Assembly: GCA_963696315.1 (NCBI GenBank)
Contig: CAVOJU010000032.1
Span: forward strand, 1-64,000
Source of the DNA: CAWKEY01 sp963696315
GTDB lineage: Bacteria; Pseudomonadota; Gammaproteobacteria; Methylococcales; Methylomonadaceae
Reading direction: 5' to 3'
DNA length: 64,000 bases
The notes under the pieces: generated by a model
The model's input: only the letters and a program-made list of their open reading frames with translations
Told to the model about the DNA's origin: nothing
The model's database searches: none
Shown here: positions 51,923 through 60,459 of the stretch, in pieces
Layout: every line of letters starts with the position of its first letter
Numbering within the stretch: the stretch's first letter is position 1
Translations under genes and position numbers: made by a program

Positions 51923-53047
51923 ATGAAAACCCAACCCCGCCATATCATCATCGACGACACCACGCTCAGGGATGGCGAGCAATCGGCCGGAGTCGCATTT
52001 TCGCTGGACGAAAAACTGACGATTGCCAAGCAGTTGTCGGGCTTGGGCGTGCCGGAACTGGAAATCGGCATTCCGGCGATGGGCGCTGTCGAAAGAGAAG
52101 AAATCAAAGCGATTGCCGCTTTGGGATTGCCCGCAAAACTACTGGTCTGGTCAAGGATGCGAAGGGATGATTTGCACGCCTGTTTAGGTTTGAATGTCGA
52201 TAAGGTCGATTTATCCATATCGGCTTCCGACCAGCATATTCAGCACAAGCTTAAACAAAGCCGGCAGTGGGTGCTAAGCACGATTAACAGCTGTGTGCAG
52301 GAGGCACGACATCTGGGTATGGACGTGTGTGTCGGTATGGAAGATGCCTCGCGAGCAGACGTGGATTTCTTGATGAGAATGGCCGAAACCGCGCAACTGG
52401 CCGGGGCGAGCAGAATTCGATTTGCCGATACCGTTGGAATCATGGAACCGTTCGGTGTTTTTGAAACCATCAAAAAGTTAAGAGCCGCAACGGATCTGGA
52501 AATTGAAATGCATGCCCATGATGACCTGGGGCTTGCTACCGCCAATACCTTGGCAGCTGCGCTGGCCGGTGCAACTCATGTCAATACCACGGTTAATGGA
52601 CTGGGTGAACGCGCGGGAAATGCCGCATTGGAAGAGGTTGTCGTCGGCTTGAAACAATTATATGGCTTTGAAACAGGCATCAATTTACAGCATTTTCCAT
52701 CGCTGTCCGAGCAAGTTGCCAGTGCATCGGGCGATGCTATCGGTAGCCGGAAAAGTCTGATTGGCAAAAACGTGTTCAGTCATGAAGCAGGTATCCATGT
52801 TGATGGCTTGTTAAAAGACCCGAATAATTATCAAGGGGTTGATCCTGCCATCGTCGGGCGCAGTCATCAACTGGTGTTGGGCAAGCATTCCGGCACACGG
52901 GGGGTCATTCATGCCTATCAACAAATGGGGTTATCGGTTACCCGGACACAGGCACAAGCCTTATTAATGCAGGTCAGACGCTTTGTCACCGAGTCCAAAC
53001 ACTCACCCAACGCGGTAGATCTCAACCGATTTCATCAAAATCTGTAG
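51923..53047 (+). CDS. nifV: Homocitrate synthase NifV
   Basis: 374 aa. HMGL-type TIM barrel: DDTTLRDGEQSAGVAFS near the N-terminus, substrate-site residues in HAHDDLGLATAN and the metal-binding GLGERAGNAALEE. Makes homocitrate for FeMo-co from 2-oxoglutarate and acetyl-CoA. Short C-terminal region without a LeuA regulatory domain, as expected for NifV. Starts 8 bp after the repeat. Confidence 0.95.
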   Translation: MKTQPRHIIIDDTTLRDGEQSAGVAFSLDEKLTIAKQLSGLGVPELEIGIPAMGAVEREEIKAIAALGLPAKLLVWSRMRRDDLHACLGLNVDKVDLSISASDQHIQHKLKQSRQWVLSTINSCVQEARHLGMDVCVGMEDASRADVDFLMRMAETAQLAGASRIRFADTVGIMEPFGVFETIKKLRAATDLEIEMHAHDDLGLATANTLAAALAGATHVNTTVNGLGERAGNAALEEVVVGLKQLYGFETGINLQHFPSLSEQVASASGDAIGSRKSLIGKNVFSHEAGIHVDGLLKDPNNYQGVDPAIVGRSHQLVLGKHSGTRGVIHAYQQMGLSVTRTQAQALLMQVRRFVTESKHSPNAVDLNRFHQNL

Positions 53048-53058
53048 GAGAGGCAGTC

Positions 53059-53205
53059 ATGAATGAAGTTAGCGAACAGAAAACATGCGAGCCGGAAGTT
53101 AAAGAAAAGCTGGACCTACGCGATCAGGATGATCGTTATCCCGGTTCATTTTTCAGAATACCAGCGGCGCCTATTCCCGGTAAAACTGCTTGGTGTATCA
53201 GTTAA
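53059..53205 (+). CDS. Unrecognised 48-aa protein between nifV and cysE
   Basis: 48 codons beginning MNEVSEQKTCEP, with AGGAGAGGCAGTC directly upstream. The end, YPGSFFRIPAAPIP and GKTAWCIS, looks more constrained than random sequence and finishes with a Cys four residues from a Pro-Gly-rich patch. It fills the 142-bp nifV-cysE gap and its stop overlaps the region just before the cysE start. It is too short for standard gene callers. Function unknown. Confidence 0.55.
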   Translation: MNEVSEQKTCEPEVKEKLDLRDQDDRYPGSFFRIPAAPIPGKTAWCIS

Positions 53206-53216
53206 TGGTTAGGGTC

Positions 53217-53996
53217 ATGTCCGATAATGTAAAAATCAGCACAGAGAAACCGTTGAGCTTTTTTGCCCAATGGCATGAGGATATGTATTGCGTTTTTGGC
53301 CGTGACCCTGCCGCGCATGGCATTTGGGAAATAGTACTGACCTATTCGGGTGTCCATGCGGTGCTAATGCACCGAATCACGCACCGTTTATGGCAAGCAA
53401 ACTGGCGCTTGACTGCCAGAATCCTGGCCGCATTCAGCAAAATGTTCACCAGTGTCGATATTCATCCGGGTGCAACTATCGGGCGGCGCTTATTTATTGA
53501 TCATGCGCTGGGGGTGGTGATAGGCGAGACGGCGGAAATTGGCAATGATGTCACGCTTTATCACGGCGTCACGTTGGGCGGCACCACCTGGAACAAGGAA
53601 AAACGTCATCCCACTTTGGGCAATAATGTAATGGTAGGTTCTGGCGCGAAGATTCTTGGAGCCATTACCCTGGGCAACAATGTGCGTGTCGGCGCCAATT
53701 CAGTCGTCATCAAAGATGTGCCGCCGTGTTGTACGGTGGTGGGCATTCCCGGACGTGTTATTCAAAGTAAAGGCACTAAAATCCAAAACCGGCATGGTAT
53801 TGATCTGGATCATCATTTGATTCCTGATCCGGTGGGCAAAGCGATTGCCTGCTTGATCGAGCGGATTGATGAACTGGAAGCCGGGCAAAAGCAGGCACAT
53901 AAAGTATTGGTTGAAGACAGTTGTGATGTGTGCGACGCGGAAAGTATTTGTGCTCCCGTTAAAAATATCCCGATAAAACGGACAGTGAGGGCATAG
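53217..53996 (+). CDS. cysE: Serine O-acetyltransferase (nif-linked CysE)
   Basis: 259 aa from ATG at 53217; starts at 53205 and at TTG 53190 are possible. N-terminal helical domain then left-handed beta-helix hexapeptide repeats: DIHPGATIGRRLFIDHALGV and VTLYHGVTLGGTTW. Makes O-acetylserine for cysteine synthesis, raising cysteine supply to NifS. This nif-linked copy has a C-terminal extension with CDVCDAESIC. Located as in the Azotobacter nifV-cysE order. Confidence 0.92.
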   Translation: MSDNVKISTEKPLSFFAQWHEDMYCVFGRDPAAHGIWEIVLTYSGVHAVLMHRITHRLWQANWRLTARILAAFSKMFTSVDIHPGATIGRRLFIDHALGVVIGETAEIGNDVTLYHGVTLGGTTWNKEKRHPTLGNNVMVGSGAKILGAITLGNNVRVGANSVVIKDVPPCCTVVGIPGRVIQSKGTKIQNRHGIDLDHHLIPDPVGKAIACLIERIDELEAGQKQAHKVLVEDSCDVCDAESICAPVKNIPIKRTVRA

Positions 53997-54497
53997 ATGG
54001 ATCTGTTGGATTTTGAAGCGCAGGGTTTGTATTTTGAAGAACCGGATGTTGCAGGCGTTAAAGAGATGATAGCAGCCGCCGCCGAAAATTATGCGCATGG
54101 CGATGCCGAACTGCCTTTGCTGAAAGCCTATTTCCTTGCGCCTGAGTCGTTGAACGTACTGGTTGCCTTAAACCGTTTTTATTATTACCAGCACCGGCTG
54201 GAAGACGCGTTAATTGCAACTACGAAAGCGTTGGCTGTGATCCGGTCATTGGTGGCCTTTCCTGAAAACTGGCGCGAGTTGCAAACGGCACATATTGCCG
54301 ATACCCCAGCCGAATTATTAACGCAGGTCAGATTGTATCTATTTACCCTGAAAGCCATTGGTTTTTTAAATATGCGCTTGGAGAATCTGGATGTAAGCCA
54401 GGCCATTTTAGAAAAACTGGTCGAACTCGATAGCAAGGACAGAATTGGCGCACTGGGATTATTGGAACTGGTGGTCAAGCGCAAAGCTGAACAATGA
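53997..54497 (+). CDS. TPR-like nif-cluster protein of unknown function
   Basis: 166 aa. Helical throughout, with TPR-like pairs: FYYYQHRLEDALIATTKALAV and FLNMRLENLDVSQAILEKLV. Starts one base after the cysE stop codon. Proteins like this stand between cysE and nifW in some gammaproteobacterial nif clusters; no role is known. Possibly a docking scaffold. Confidence 0.72.
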   Translation: MDLLDFEAQGLYFEEPDVAGVKEMIAAAAENYAHGDAELPLLKAYFLAPESLNVLVALNRFYYYQHRLEDALIATTKALAVIRSLVAFPENWRELQTAHIADTPAELLTQVRLYLFTLKAIGFLNMRLENLDVSQAILEKLVELDSKDRIGALGLLELVVKRKAEQ

Positions 54498-54505
54498 GGC
54501 TAGGC

Positions 54506-54588
54506 GTGAAGGTTGGGTTAGGCGATAGCGGTAACCCAACGCATCGAAGCGGTAAATGTCGGCTTACGCGAGCCCAACCTGCCCAATT
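54506..54588. repeat. Dispersed GTTGGGTTA-type repeat
   Basis: Hairpin arms GTTGGGTTA and TAACCCAAC are followed by a third element GAGCCCAACCTG. Relative of 49623-49735. Confidence 0.5.
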
Positions 54589-54618
54589 ACATAAGATTAT
54601 TATTTTCGGAGCAAGATC

Positions 54619-54729
54619 ATGTTGAAACAGATAGGCGATTCATTACTGACGATTATTGCCGTTGTGGCTTTTTTAATTCTGTCAATCTATGTGTTAACTC
54701 AGGATGCCTCTTTAGTCGGTCCCATTTAA
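54619..54729 (+). CDS. 36-aa single-pass membrane peptide
   Basis: 36 codons starting MLKQIGDSLLTIIAV, with CGGAGCAAGATC upstream as a ribosome-binding site. One hydrophobic helix of about 20 residues (LLTIIAVVAFLILSIYVL) and a short tail (TQDASLVGPI). It resembles the small subunits of membrane oxidases in general form only. It lies alone between two repeats in the 404-bp gap before nifW. Not called by ordinary gene finders. Confidence 0.5.
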   Translation: MLKQIGDSLLTIIAVVAFLILSIYVLTQDASLVGPI

Positions 54730-54755
54730 TTCATTTCATGATCACAACTCAAGAT

Positions 54756-54856
54756 CGTCATTCCGGCATGGATTGCCGGAATCCATGCTCCATGGATGGA
54801 TTTGAGTTTACCATCCATGGCACTGGATACCCGCTCCCGGCGGGTATGACGAGCTT
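54756..54856. repeat. Dispersed repeat, GTCATTCCGGCATGGATT type, copy 2
   Basis: Begins CGTCATTCCGGCATGGATTG and ends GGGTATGACGAGCTTG; relative of the element at 48562-48709. Intergenic before nifW. Confidence 0.7.
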
Positions 54857-54901
54857 GCGTATAATCTGACAAAGTAGAATTAATTACCCGGAGAAACCCC
54901 C

Positions 54902-55216
54902 ATGAGTTTTGAAGAAGAAATCGAAGAACTGGAATCGGCAGAAGATTTTTTACAGTATTTTCAACTGGAGTATGAGCCTAGCGTGGTGCATGTTAATCGT
55001 CTGCATATCCTGCAACGGTTCCATGATTATTTACAAACTGCTGCCGATGGCATGCCGGAAAATGAAATTACGAAAAAGGCGGTTTACAGCAAGCTCTTGC
55101 AGCGAGCCTATCAGGATTTTGTCGAATCCGATGCGCAAACGGAAAAAGTGTTTAAGGTGTTTTCCATGGGCGAGCCGCAAACAGCATTTGTTTCCCTGAG
55201 TGATATAAAGACATGA
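54902..55216 (+). CDS. nifW: NifW, nitrogenase-stabilising protein
   Basis: 104 aa, all-helical: EEIEELESAEDFLQYFQLEY then VNRLHILQRFHDYL, family-typical of NifW. It binds MoFe protein and protects it from O2. Good ribosome-binding site (CGGAG). Overlaps nifZ by 4 bp. Confidence 0.93.
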   Translation: MSFEEEIEELESAEDFLQYFQLEYEPSVVHVNRLHILQRFHDYLQTAADGMPENEITKKAVYSKLLQRAYQDFVESDAQTEKVFKVFSMGEPQTAFVSLSDIKT

Positions 55217-55692
55217 AACCCGAGCGCTTCGACGAAGGCCGGTTTGAATTTGGTGAATCCGTCCGGGTTACCAGAAACGTCCGCAATGACGGCACTTACC
55301 CCGGTATGGAAGTAGGTGCTTTATTGATTCGCCGGGGCAGTGTAGGCAATGTCATTGAAGTAGGCACTTTTTTACAGGATCAGGTCATTTTTACCGTGCA
55401 CTTTCTAAATCATGGACGAATGGTAGGCTGCCGGCTGGAAGAGCTGATCGGTGCGGATGAACCATGGAACCCCAGCCGCTATGAGTTCAGAGACAAGGTG
55501 GTTTGTACGATTGATTTAGGAATCCAGGGTAAAGTCCTGTTTGCTAAAGGCACTGAGGGCGAAGTCTTCAAAGTGCTCAGGGACAGTGCACAGATTCAAT
55601 ATCATGTGGCTTTTCACGGTAGAACCCTGCAAGTTCCTGAGTCAGCTCTGGCTCCTGCGCATCCTGAGTCATTCAATGAGCCAGAGGTTTGA
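55213..55692 (+). CDS. nifZ: NifZ, MoFe-protein P-cluster maturation factor
   Basis: 159 aa with two NifZ domains: FGESVRVTRNVRNDGTYPG and VGCRLEEL in the first, FRDKVVCTIDLG and VAFHGRTLQVPE in the second. It helps form the second P-cluster of the MoFe protein. ATGA overlap with nifW; nifM starts 1 bp after its stop. Confidence 0.93.
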   Translation: MKPERFDEGRFEFGESVRVTRNVRNDGTYPGMEVGALLIRRGSVGNVIEVGTFLQDQVIFTVHFLNHGRMVGCRLEELIGADEPWNPSRYEFRDKVVCTIDLGIQGKVLFAKGTEGEVFKVLRDSAQIQYHVAFHGRTLQVPESALAPAHPESFNEPEV

Positions 55693-55693
55693 T

Positions 55694-56542
55694 ATGAACC
55701 CGTCTACCAAATCTGTTCAGACTGAAGCTTATGCCTTGTTAAGAGCGGCCCTGGCACTTTTCAAAAGAACTCCTGATGAATTGCAAGAGGCTGAATTAAG
55801 GCAAGCAGAAGCTCAAGCCAACAATGAATTGATGATAGAAAATCGAATCCTCAATGCGCCTGAAGCCGGAGCGGTGATTATTTCCGATAAGGAGTTAGCA
55901 ACTGCTTACCGGGAAATCCGCGAGCGCTACGAGGATGATGAATCCTTTTTCAGTGATTTGGAAAAGAATAAGCTGAACCAGGATAGTCTGAATAGCGCAC
56001 TTTATCGTCAGTGCAGGGTCAATGTAGTGATGGATCTGATCGCATCACGTGCGCCTGATGTCAATGAAGTCGAGATAGGCATTTATTACCATCTGCACCC
56101 GGAGCAATTCAATCTGCCTGAACGGCGTGAAGCCTGCCATATATTGATCAGTATTAATCCTGATTATCCTGAAAATACCCGCGAATCTGCCTTTTCAAGA
56201 ATGCAGGAAATCAGTGCAAAACTGCAAAAGAAGCCCTATAAATTTGCTGAACTGGCATTGAAACATTCTGAATGTCCGACTGCGTTGCAAGGCGGCATGC
56301 TGGGAATAGTGCCGCGCGGCAAGCTTTATCCGGAATTGGACGCCGTGCTTTTTAGTATAAAAGCCGGTGAAATCAGTGAAATTGTCGAATCGGAAATAGG
56401 GTTCCACCTCGTTTTGTGCAAGCAAATACAAAGAGCAGAAACTTTATCGTTACAAAAAGCGACACCGATAATACGTCAACTCATGAACGAACGTTCGCGG
56501 CGAACGTGTCAACGCGCATGGTTAGCCAGTTTACCTAAGTGA
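55694..56542 (+). CDS. nifM: NifM, peptidyl-prolyl isomerase for NifH
   Basis: 282 aa from the ATG at 55694; a longer frame lies inside nifZ. C-terminal parvulin/PpiC domain: ACHILISINPDYPENTR and FAELALKHSECPTALQGG then EIGFHLVLCKQI. The N-terminal helical region assists chaperone function. Needed to mature NifH in Azotobacter and Klebsiella. Confidence 0.92.
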   Translation: MNPSTKSVQTEAYALLRAALALFKRTPDELQEAELRQAEAQANNELMIENRILNAPEAGAVIISDKELATAYREIRERYEDDESFFSDLEKNKLNQDSLNSALYRQCRVNVVMDLIASRAPDVNEVEIGIYYHLHPEQFNLPERREACHILISINPDYPENTRESAFSRMQEISAKLQKKPYKFAELALKHSECPTALQGGMLGIVPRGKLYPELDAVLFSIKAGEISEIVESEIGFHLVLCKQIQRAETLSLQKATPIIRQLMNERSRRTCQRAWLASLPK

Positions 56543-56557
56543 TCCGAGGAATTATCC

Positions 56558-57832
56558 ATGAGCGATAAAGAAGTCAAACATTGTTCCTTTTGTGGCATAG
56601 CGGGGTCGCCTACAGTACCTTTGATTGCAGGCAGCGATGGCACTATTTGTGGCGATTGTGTGTTATTGGCCAATCAGGTGGTCAGTAACTGGAGCCGGAA
56701 AAAAGAACTTTCCAAAATGCAGGGTCCTTTACCAACCCCGGCAAAGATAAAGGAGTATCTTGATCAATATATTATCGGCCAGGACCTGGCTAAAGAAATT
56801 TTGTCTGTTGCGGTTTATAACCATTACAAACGGCTCAAACATGAAAGCGGCGACGCTGGACTGGGTGAGTTTGATAAAGATGTTGAAATCGGCAAGTCCA
56901 ATATTCTGTTGATAGGCCCTTCCGGCACGGGCAAGACCTTATTGGCCAGCACCCTGGCTAAAATTGTCGGCGTGCCATTTGTAATCGCAGATGCCACAAC
57001 GCTGACCCAGGCAGGTTATGTCGGCGATGATGTAGAAAATATTCTGGTCCGGTTACTGGATATTGCTGAAGGCAATATGACCAATGCTGAATGGGGTATT
57101 GTCTATCTGGATGAAGTGGACAAGATTGCCCGCAGTCCGGAGCAGCAAACCGGAACGCGTGATGTTTCCGGTGAAGGCGTGCAACAGGCTTTACTGAGAC
57201 TGGTTGAAGGCTCTCACGTTAAAGTTTCCGGAAAAGGTCAGCGTAACAAGGAAGGTGAAACCACTATTGATACGCGCAATATTCTGTTTATTGCCGGCGG
57301 CTCGTTTCCTGGTCTGGAAAAACATGTTGAAAAACGCTTGGTACCGAAGAATTCGGCTATCGGTTTCCATGCTGAGGTCAACAATCCTGCCGATAAGCCT
57401 GCGCTTGAAGCCATGCTTAATGCCACCGAACCCAGTGATTTGCGTAAATTCGGCCTGATTCCTGAATTTATTGGCCGCTTCCCGGTATTGGCGCCGCTGG
57501 AACCTCTGGATATTGATTCATTGATCAAGATTTTAACAGAGCCAAAAAATGCTCTGGTTCGCCAGTATCAACAATTGTTCGCCTATGAAGGCGTGGCGCT
57601 GAAATTTGAACCCGATGCCCTGGTTGAAATCGCCAAAAAAGCCATCGAACGTGAAACCGGCGCACGCGGATTGCGCAGCATCATGGAGCAGATACTCAGA
57701 AAAACCATGTTTGATATTCCCTCCTGTGATGATGTTGAGCAGTGCATTGTTGATGCCGAAGTCGTCAGTGGGGAAGGCGAGATCAGATTGATTAAAAAAG
57801 ATGAAATCAAACTCCGGCAACAGGCTGGGTAA
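56558..57832 (+). CDS. clpX: ClpX-type AAA+ protease subunit, nif-linked
   Basis: 424 aa. Four-Cys zinc domain (CSFCGIAGSPTVPLIAG then CGDC), Walker A GPSGTGKT, Walker B VYLDEVDK, pore loop GYVGDDVE, sensor 2 ETGARGLRS. The ClpP-docking IGF triplet is kept (NSAIGFHAEV), so it could work with ClpP. In Azotobacter clpX2 follows nifM and degrades NifB and NifEN. Start ATG follows CGAGGA at a normal distance. Confidence 0.94.
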   Translation: MSDKEVKHCSFCGIAGSPTVPLIAGSDGTICGDCVLLANQVVSNWSRKKELSKMQGPLPTPAKIKEYLDQYIIGQDLAKEILSVAVYNHYKRLKHESGDAGLGEFDKDVEIGKSNILLIGPSGTGKTLLASTLAKIVGVPFVIADATTLTQAGYVGDDVENILVRLLDIAEGNMTNAEWGIVYLDEVDKIARSPEQQTGTRDVSGEGVQQALLRLVEGSHVKVSGKGQRNKEGETTIDTRNILFIAGGSFPGLEKHVEKRLVPKNSAIGFHAEVNNPADKPALEAMLNATEPSDLRKFGLIPEFIGRFPVLAPLEPLDIDSLIKILTEPKNALVRQYQQLFAYEGVALKFEPDALVEIAKKAIERETGARGLRSIMEQILRKTMFDIPSCDDVEQCIVDAEVVSGEGEIRLIKKDEIKLRQQAG

Positions 57833-57851
57833 AACTATCCAAGATCCCAAG

Positions 57852-57907
57852 GTAGGGTACGCATCGCGTACCATTTTTTTAGCCCAGAAGGTACGCGGTG
57901 CGTACTC
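57852..57907. repeat. Palindromic repeat P60, copy 4 (clpX-grx gap)
   Basis: Arms GGGTACGCATCGCGTACC and GGTACGCGGTGCGTACTC around a 20-base loop. It lies between the clpX stop and the ribosome-binding site of the glutaredoxin gene. Confidence 0.88.
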
Positions 57908-57921
57908 CAAACGAGAGACAT

Positions 57922-58536
57922 ATGAAAACCGAAGACAAAATCCGCAAGCAACTGGCAGAGAATCCAATCATCCTGTACATGAAAGGTATACCGGCGAATC
58001 CGCAATGCGGATTTTCAGCAAAATCGGTAAGCATACTAAATGCAACCAATATCCCTTACGCTTATGTGAATGTGCTGGAGGCCCCCTTCATTCGTGAAAA
58101 ATTACCGAGTATTTCTCACTGGCCAACGTATCCGCAGCTTTTTGTCAACGGCGAACTGGTGGGTGGTTGCGACATTATTGAAGAGATGTCCAATAACGGC
58201 AGTCTTTTACCCTTGTTAACAAGCGCGGTGCCAAAAAAAGCAGAAACTGCCAGCGACGCATTAACCACCAGTGAAGTCGTGCAACTTGTACAGCTGGGCA
58301 TTAACGATGCAGATGTGATGGTTCAAGGGGAGGGCTGTGATTTATTGATTACCGTGGTGAGTCCACAATTTAGTGATTTAACCTTGGTGAAAAAACAGCA
58401 GCTGGTCATGGCAACCTTAAAAGAACCCCTGGCCTCAGGCAAGCTCCACGCAGTCAGCATCAAGGCCTATACCCCGGACGAATGGCAGGCCTTACAGCTC
58501 AACAAGCAACCCGGACTGCTGCAAATACAGCATTAA
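57922..58536 (+). CDS. Monothiol glutaredoxin fused to a BolA-like domain
   Basis: 204 aa from the ATG at 57922. Residues 1-105 are a monothiol glutaredoxin with CGFS at 29-32 and WPTYPQLFVNGELVGGCD. Residues about 116-191 match BolA: LLITVVSPQF (VVSxxF), then KKQQLVMATLKEP and GKLHAVSIKAYTPDEW, with the invariant His176 that helps hold [2Fe-2S] with the glutaredoxin. The two normally separate proteins pair to carry Fe-S clusters, so a fusion makes biochemical sense. Nif-linked glutaredoxins occur in Azotobacter; I do not know of one with BolA. No frame break between domains. Confidence 0.8.
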   Translation: MKTEDKIRKQLAENPIILYMKGIPANPQCGFSAKSVSILNATNIPYAYVNVLEAPFIREKLPSISHWPTYPQLFVNGELVGGCDIIEEMSNNGSLLPLLTSAVPKKAETASDALTTSEVVQLVQLGINDADVMVQGEGCDLLITVVSPQFSDLTLVKKQQLVMATLKEPLASGKLHAVSIKAYTPDEWQALQLNKQPGLLQIQH

Positions 58537-58558
58537 AATAGATGACGTTTGTTATTGA

Positions 58559-58598
58559 CTGTGCGGCTTATCGCACCATGCGAATGAATCCGCACCTA
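58559..58598. repeat. Palindromic repeat, relative of 12748
   Basis: GTGCGG and GCGAATGAATCCGCACCT resemble the element at 12748-12787. It lies between the glutaredoxin/BolA gene and nifF. Confidence 0.55.
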
Positions 58599-58650
58599 AA
58601 GGCTACTGATCAATTCATAACTGCGGGCACTGATGCTCAGCGAGGACATT

Positions 58651-59184
58651 ATGGCTAAAGTAGGCGTTTTTTTTGGGACCGATACCGGAAATACCCGGCG
58701 GATTGCGAAAGAAATTACATCTACGCTGGGTTCGGCCGTTGCCGCCAAGCCGGTAAATATACGCAATGCCAGTGTCACGGATTTGCTGGCCTATGACATC
58801 CTGATCTTGGGCACGCCCACTTATGGCGAGGGCATGTTGCCCGGGTTATCAACCGGCAATCCCACTGAAAGCTGGGAGGAGTTTTTGCCAATGCTGACAG
58901 GGCAGGATTTTAGCGGCAAAAAAGTGGCCATTTATGGGCTGGGCAATCAAAAAAGTTATCCGACGGAATTCGTTGATGCCGTGTTTTATTTATACGAGCA
59001 GTTTAAACAATGCGGCGCCACAATCATAGGTCAATGGACTACTGAAGGTTATAACTTCCAAGCCTCCAAGGCAGTTATTGACGGGTGTTTTGTAGGCCTG
59101 GTCCTGGATCAGGAAAATCAGAAGGATCTTACACCGTACAGACTGGATACCTGGTTAAAGCTGCTGGCAAAGGCTTGGGATTAA
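58651..59184 (+). CDS. nifF: Nif-specific flavodoxin
   Basis: 177 aa. FMN-phosphate loop is TDTGNTRRIAK; FMN rings are bound by TPTYGEGMLPG and GLGNQKSYPTEFVDA. Long-chain flavodoxin with the loop insertion typical of NifF. Passes electrons to NifH. Start ATG at 58651 has GAGGA upstream. Confidence 0.92.
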   Translation: MAKVGVFFGTDTGNTRRIAKEITSTLGSAVAAKPVNIRNASVTDLLAYDILILGTPTYGEGMLPGLSTGNPTESWEEFLPMLTGQDFSGKKVAIYGLGNQKSYPTEFVDAVFYLYEQFKQCGATIIGQWTTEGYNFQASKAVIDGCFVGLVLDQENQKDLTPYRLDTWLKLLAKAWD

Positions 59185-59317
59185 TATACTCTCGCACATT
59201 AACATCGGCGCTTTCGCTTCCTCTCCTGCTGGAGAGGGTTAGGAGAGGAGATTTAAACAGTATGCGCCAAGTGACGTGACTGACAGTTCGCGGCAAATTA
59301 TTGAAACAGGATTGACC

Positions 59318-59683
59318 ATGGCAAACGACAAATTGAAACCAGTCTGCACTCGTCGTGAACTGCATGAAGTCAGTTTTTTAATTCGCCAGATTAACTATAA
59401 GAAACAACCTGTTTCAGCGATTATTTTTGCTTTTGAAGACTGTGCCTATGCGTATGTCAACCATTGCATGCACATGCACAGGCCATTAAACTGCGAACAG
59501 GATGCCATTTTTGACGAAACCGGCTTATATCTGCGTTGCTCCATGCACGGCTTTATCTTCGATCCTAAAACCGGAGAGTGCCAAAGTCCGGTTTGTTTTG
59601 GGCAACGCCTGCAGGCACTACGTCTGGAAGAAATTGATGGCACGCTTTATTTTGCCGAAAAGCATCTGACGCTTATTGATTGA
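59318..59683 (+). CDS. Rieske-type [2Fe-2S] protein, nif-cluster
   Basis: 121 aa from the ATG at 59318. Ligands CMHMH and CSMHGF give C-x-H and C-x2-H, spaced as in Rieske ferredoxins. No transmembrane segment, so cytosolic. In a nif operon it might be an electron carrier or an oxygenase-like partner; role unknown. The ribosome-binding site is weak (AGGA). Confidence 0.85.
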   Translation: MANDKLKPVCTRRELHEVSFLIRQINYKKQPVSAIIFAFEDCAYAYVNHCMHMHRPLNCEQDAIFDETGLYLRCSMHGFIFDPKTGECQSPVCFGQRLQALRLEEIDGTLYFAEKHLTLID

Positions 59684-59693
59684 AGAGTACGCG

Positions 59694-60133
59694 ATGATAG
59701 AAGAACTGGCGGTCGTAGTGAAAATAGAAAACCATCAAGTCTGGGTCGAAGCTGGACAGAACAGTGCGTGCGGCGGTTGCCTGCAAAAAGCATCGTGTAC
59801 ATCCAACGCACTCGGCAGCGTTCTCAAGAAAAAGTCAGTGCCGGTGGATAGCGGCATTCAACTAAAAACCGGCGATCAAGTTATGGTCGCTATTGATGAA
59901 AATCTGTTGCTGCGCGCTTCTTTATTATTATATCTGGTGCCGTTAATAGCCTTGTTTACCGGTGCCGGCATCGCCGACTGGCTGCTCACGGATAATGCCG
60001 AAGTACAGCAGATTTGTGGATTGCCGGCAGCGCCGTACTGAGTTTTTTGTTTTCGCTGTGGTTAATCAACAAAGCGCAAAGTCTGTTGATACTGAACTAT
60101 TACGCCCGGCCTGTCGTAGTAAGGAAGATTTAA
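59694..60133 (+). pseudogene. RseC/SoxR-reducing-system family protein (frameshifted)
   Basis: About 146 residues when repaired. Four-Cys motif CGGCLQKASC plus an N-terminal beta part, then two transmembrane helices (LLLRASLLLYLVPLIALF and, in the other frame, AVLSFLFSLWLI). One base is missing near 60015; restoring it continues WIAGSAVLSFLFSLWLIN to the TAA at 60131-60133. RseC homologues often accompany Rnf/Rsx and reduce SoxR. It could support Rnf here (inference). Confidence 0.78.
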
Positions 60134-60147
60134 CTCTGTGTGCCGAT

Positions 60148-60447
60148 ATGAATGTTTGGGCTATTAATAAAGATATGCCGCTTAAGCTCCTGTTATTGGA
60201 ACTGGTGCATCGTTACGGTGAAAATACCCTGGCCTTGAACACTCAGGAACAACATTTCCAAGCCATCGAGCTGTGCACGCTAAAGGACCACAGCCTTTCC
60301 GCCTATATTTACACCTTTGGTCAGACACCGGGACGTTATGGCATAGACCTGAAATATCCCATTTCCGCGTATAATATTGTCGGTGAACATGAAAATATGA
60401 CTTTGGATCAAATTATAGAGACACTCTCTATTCATCTCTTTTCTTAA
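60148..60447 (+). CDS. Unknown 99-aa nif-cluster protein
   Basis: 99 aa beginning MNVWAINKDMPLK, with no obvious signal peptide. Mixed alpha/beta, with GENTLALNTQEQHFQAIEL and a Gly/Tyr-rich GQTPGRYGIDLKYP. No family recognised. It starts 14 bp after the RseC-like gene and is followed by another unknown after 12 bp, so all are on one transcript. Confidence 0.65.
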   Translation: MNVWAINKDMPLKLLLLELVHRYGENTLALNTQEQHFQAIELCTLKDHSLSAYIYTFGQTPGRYGIDLKYPISAYNIVGEHENMTLDQIIETLSIHLFS

Positions 60448-60459
60448 ATCCTGCACGCC

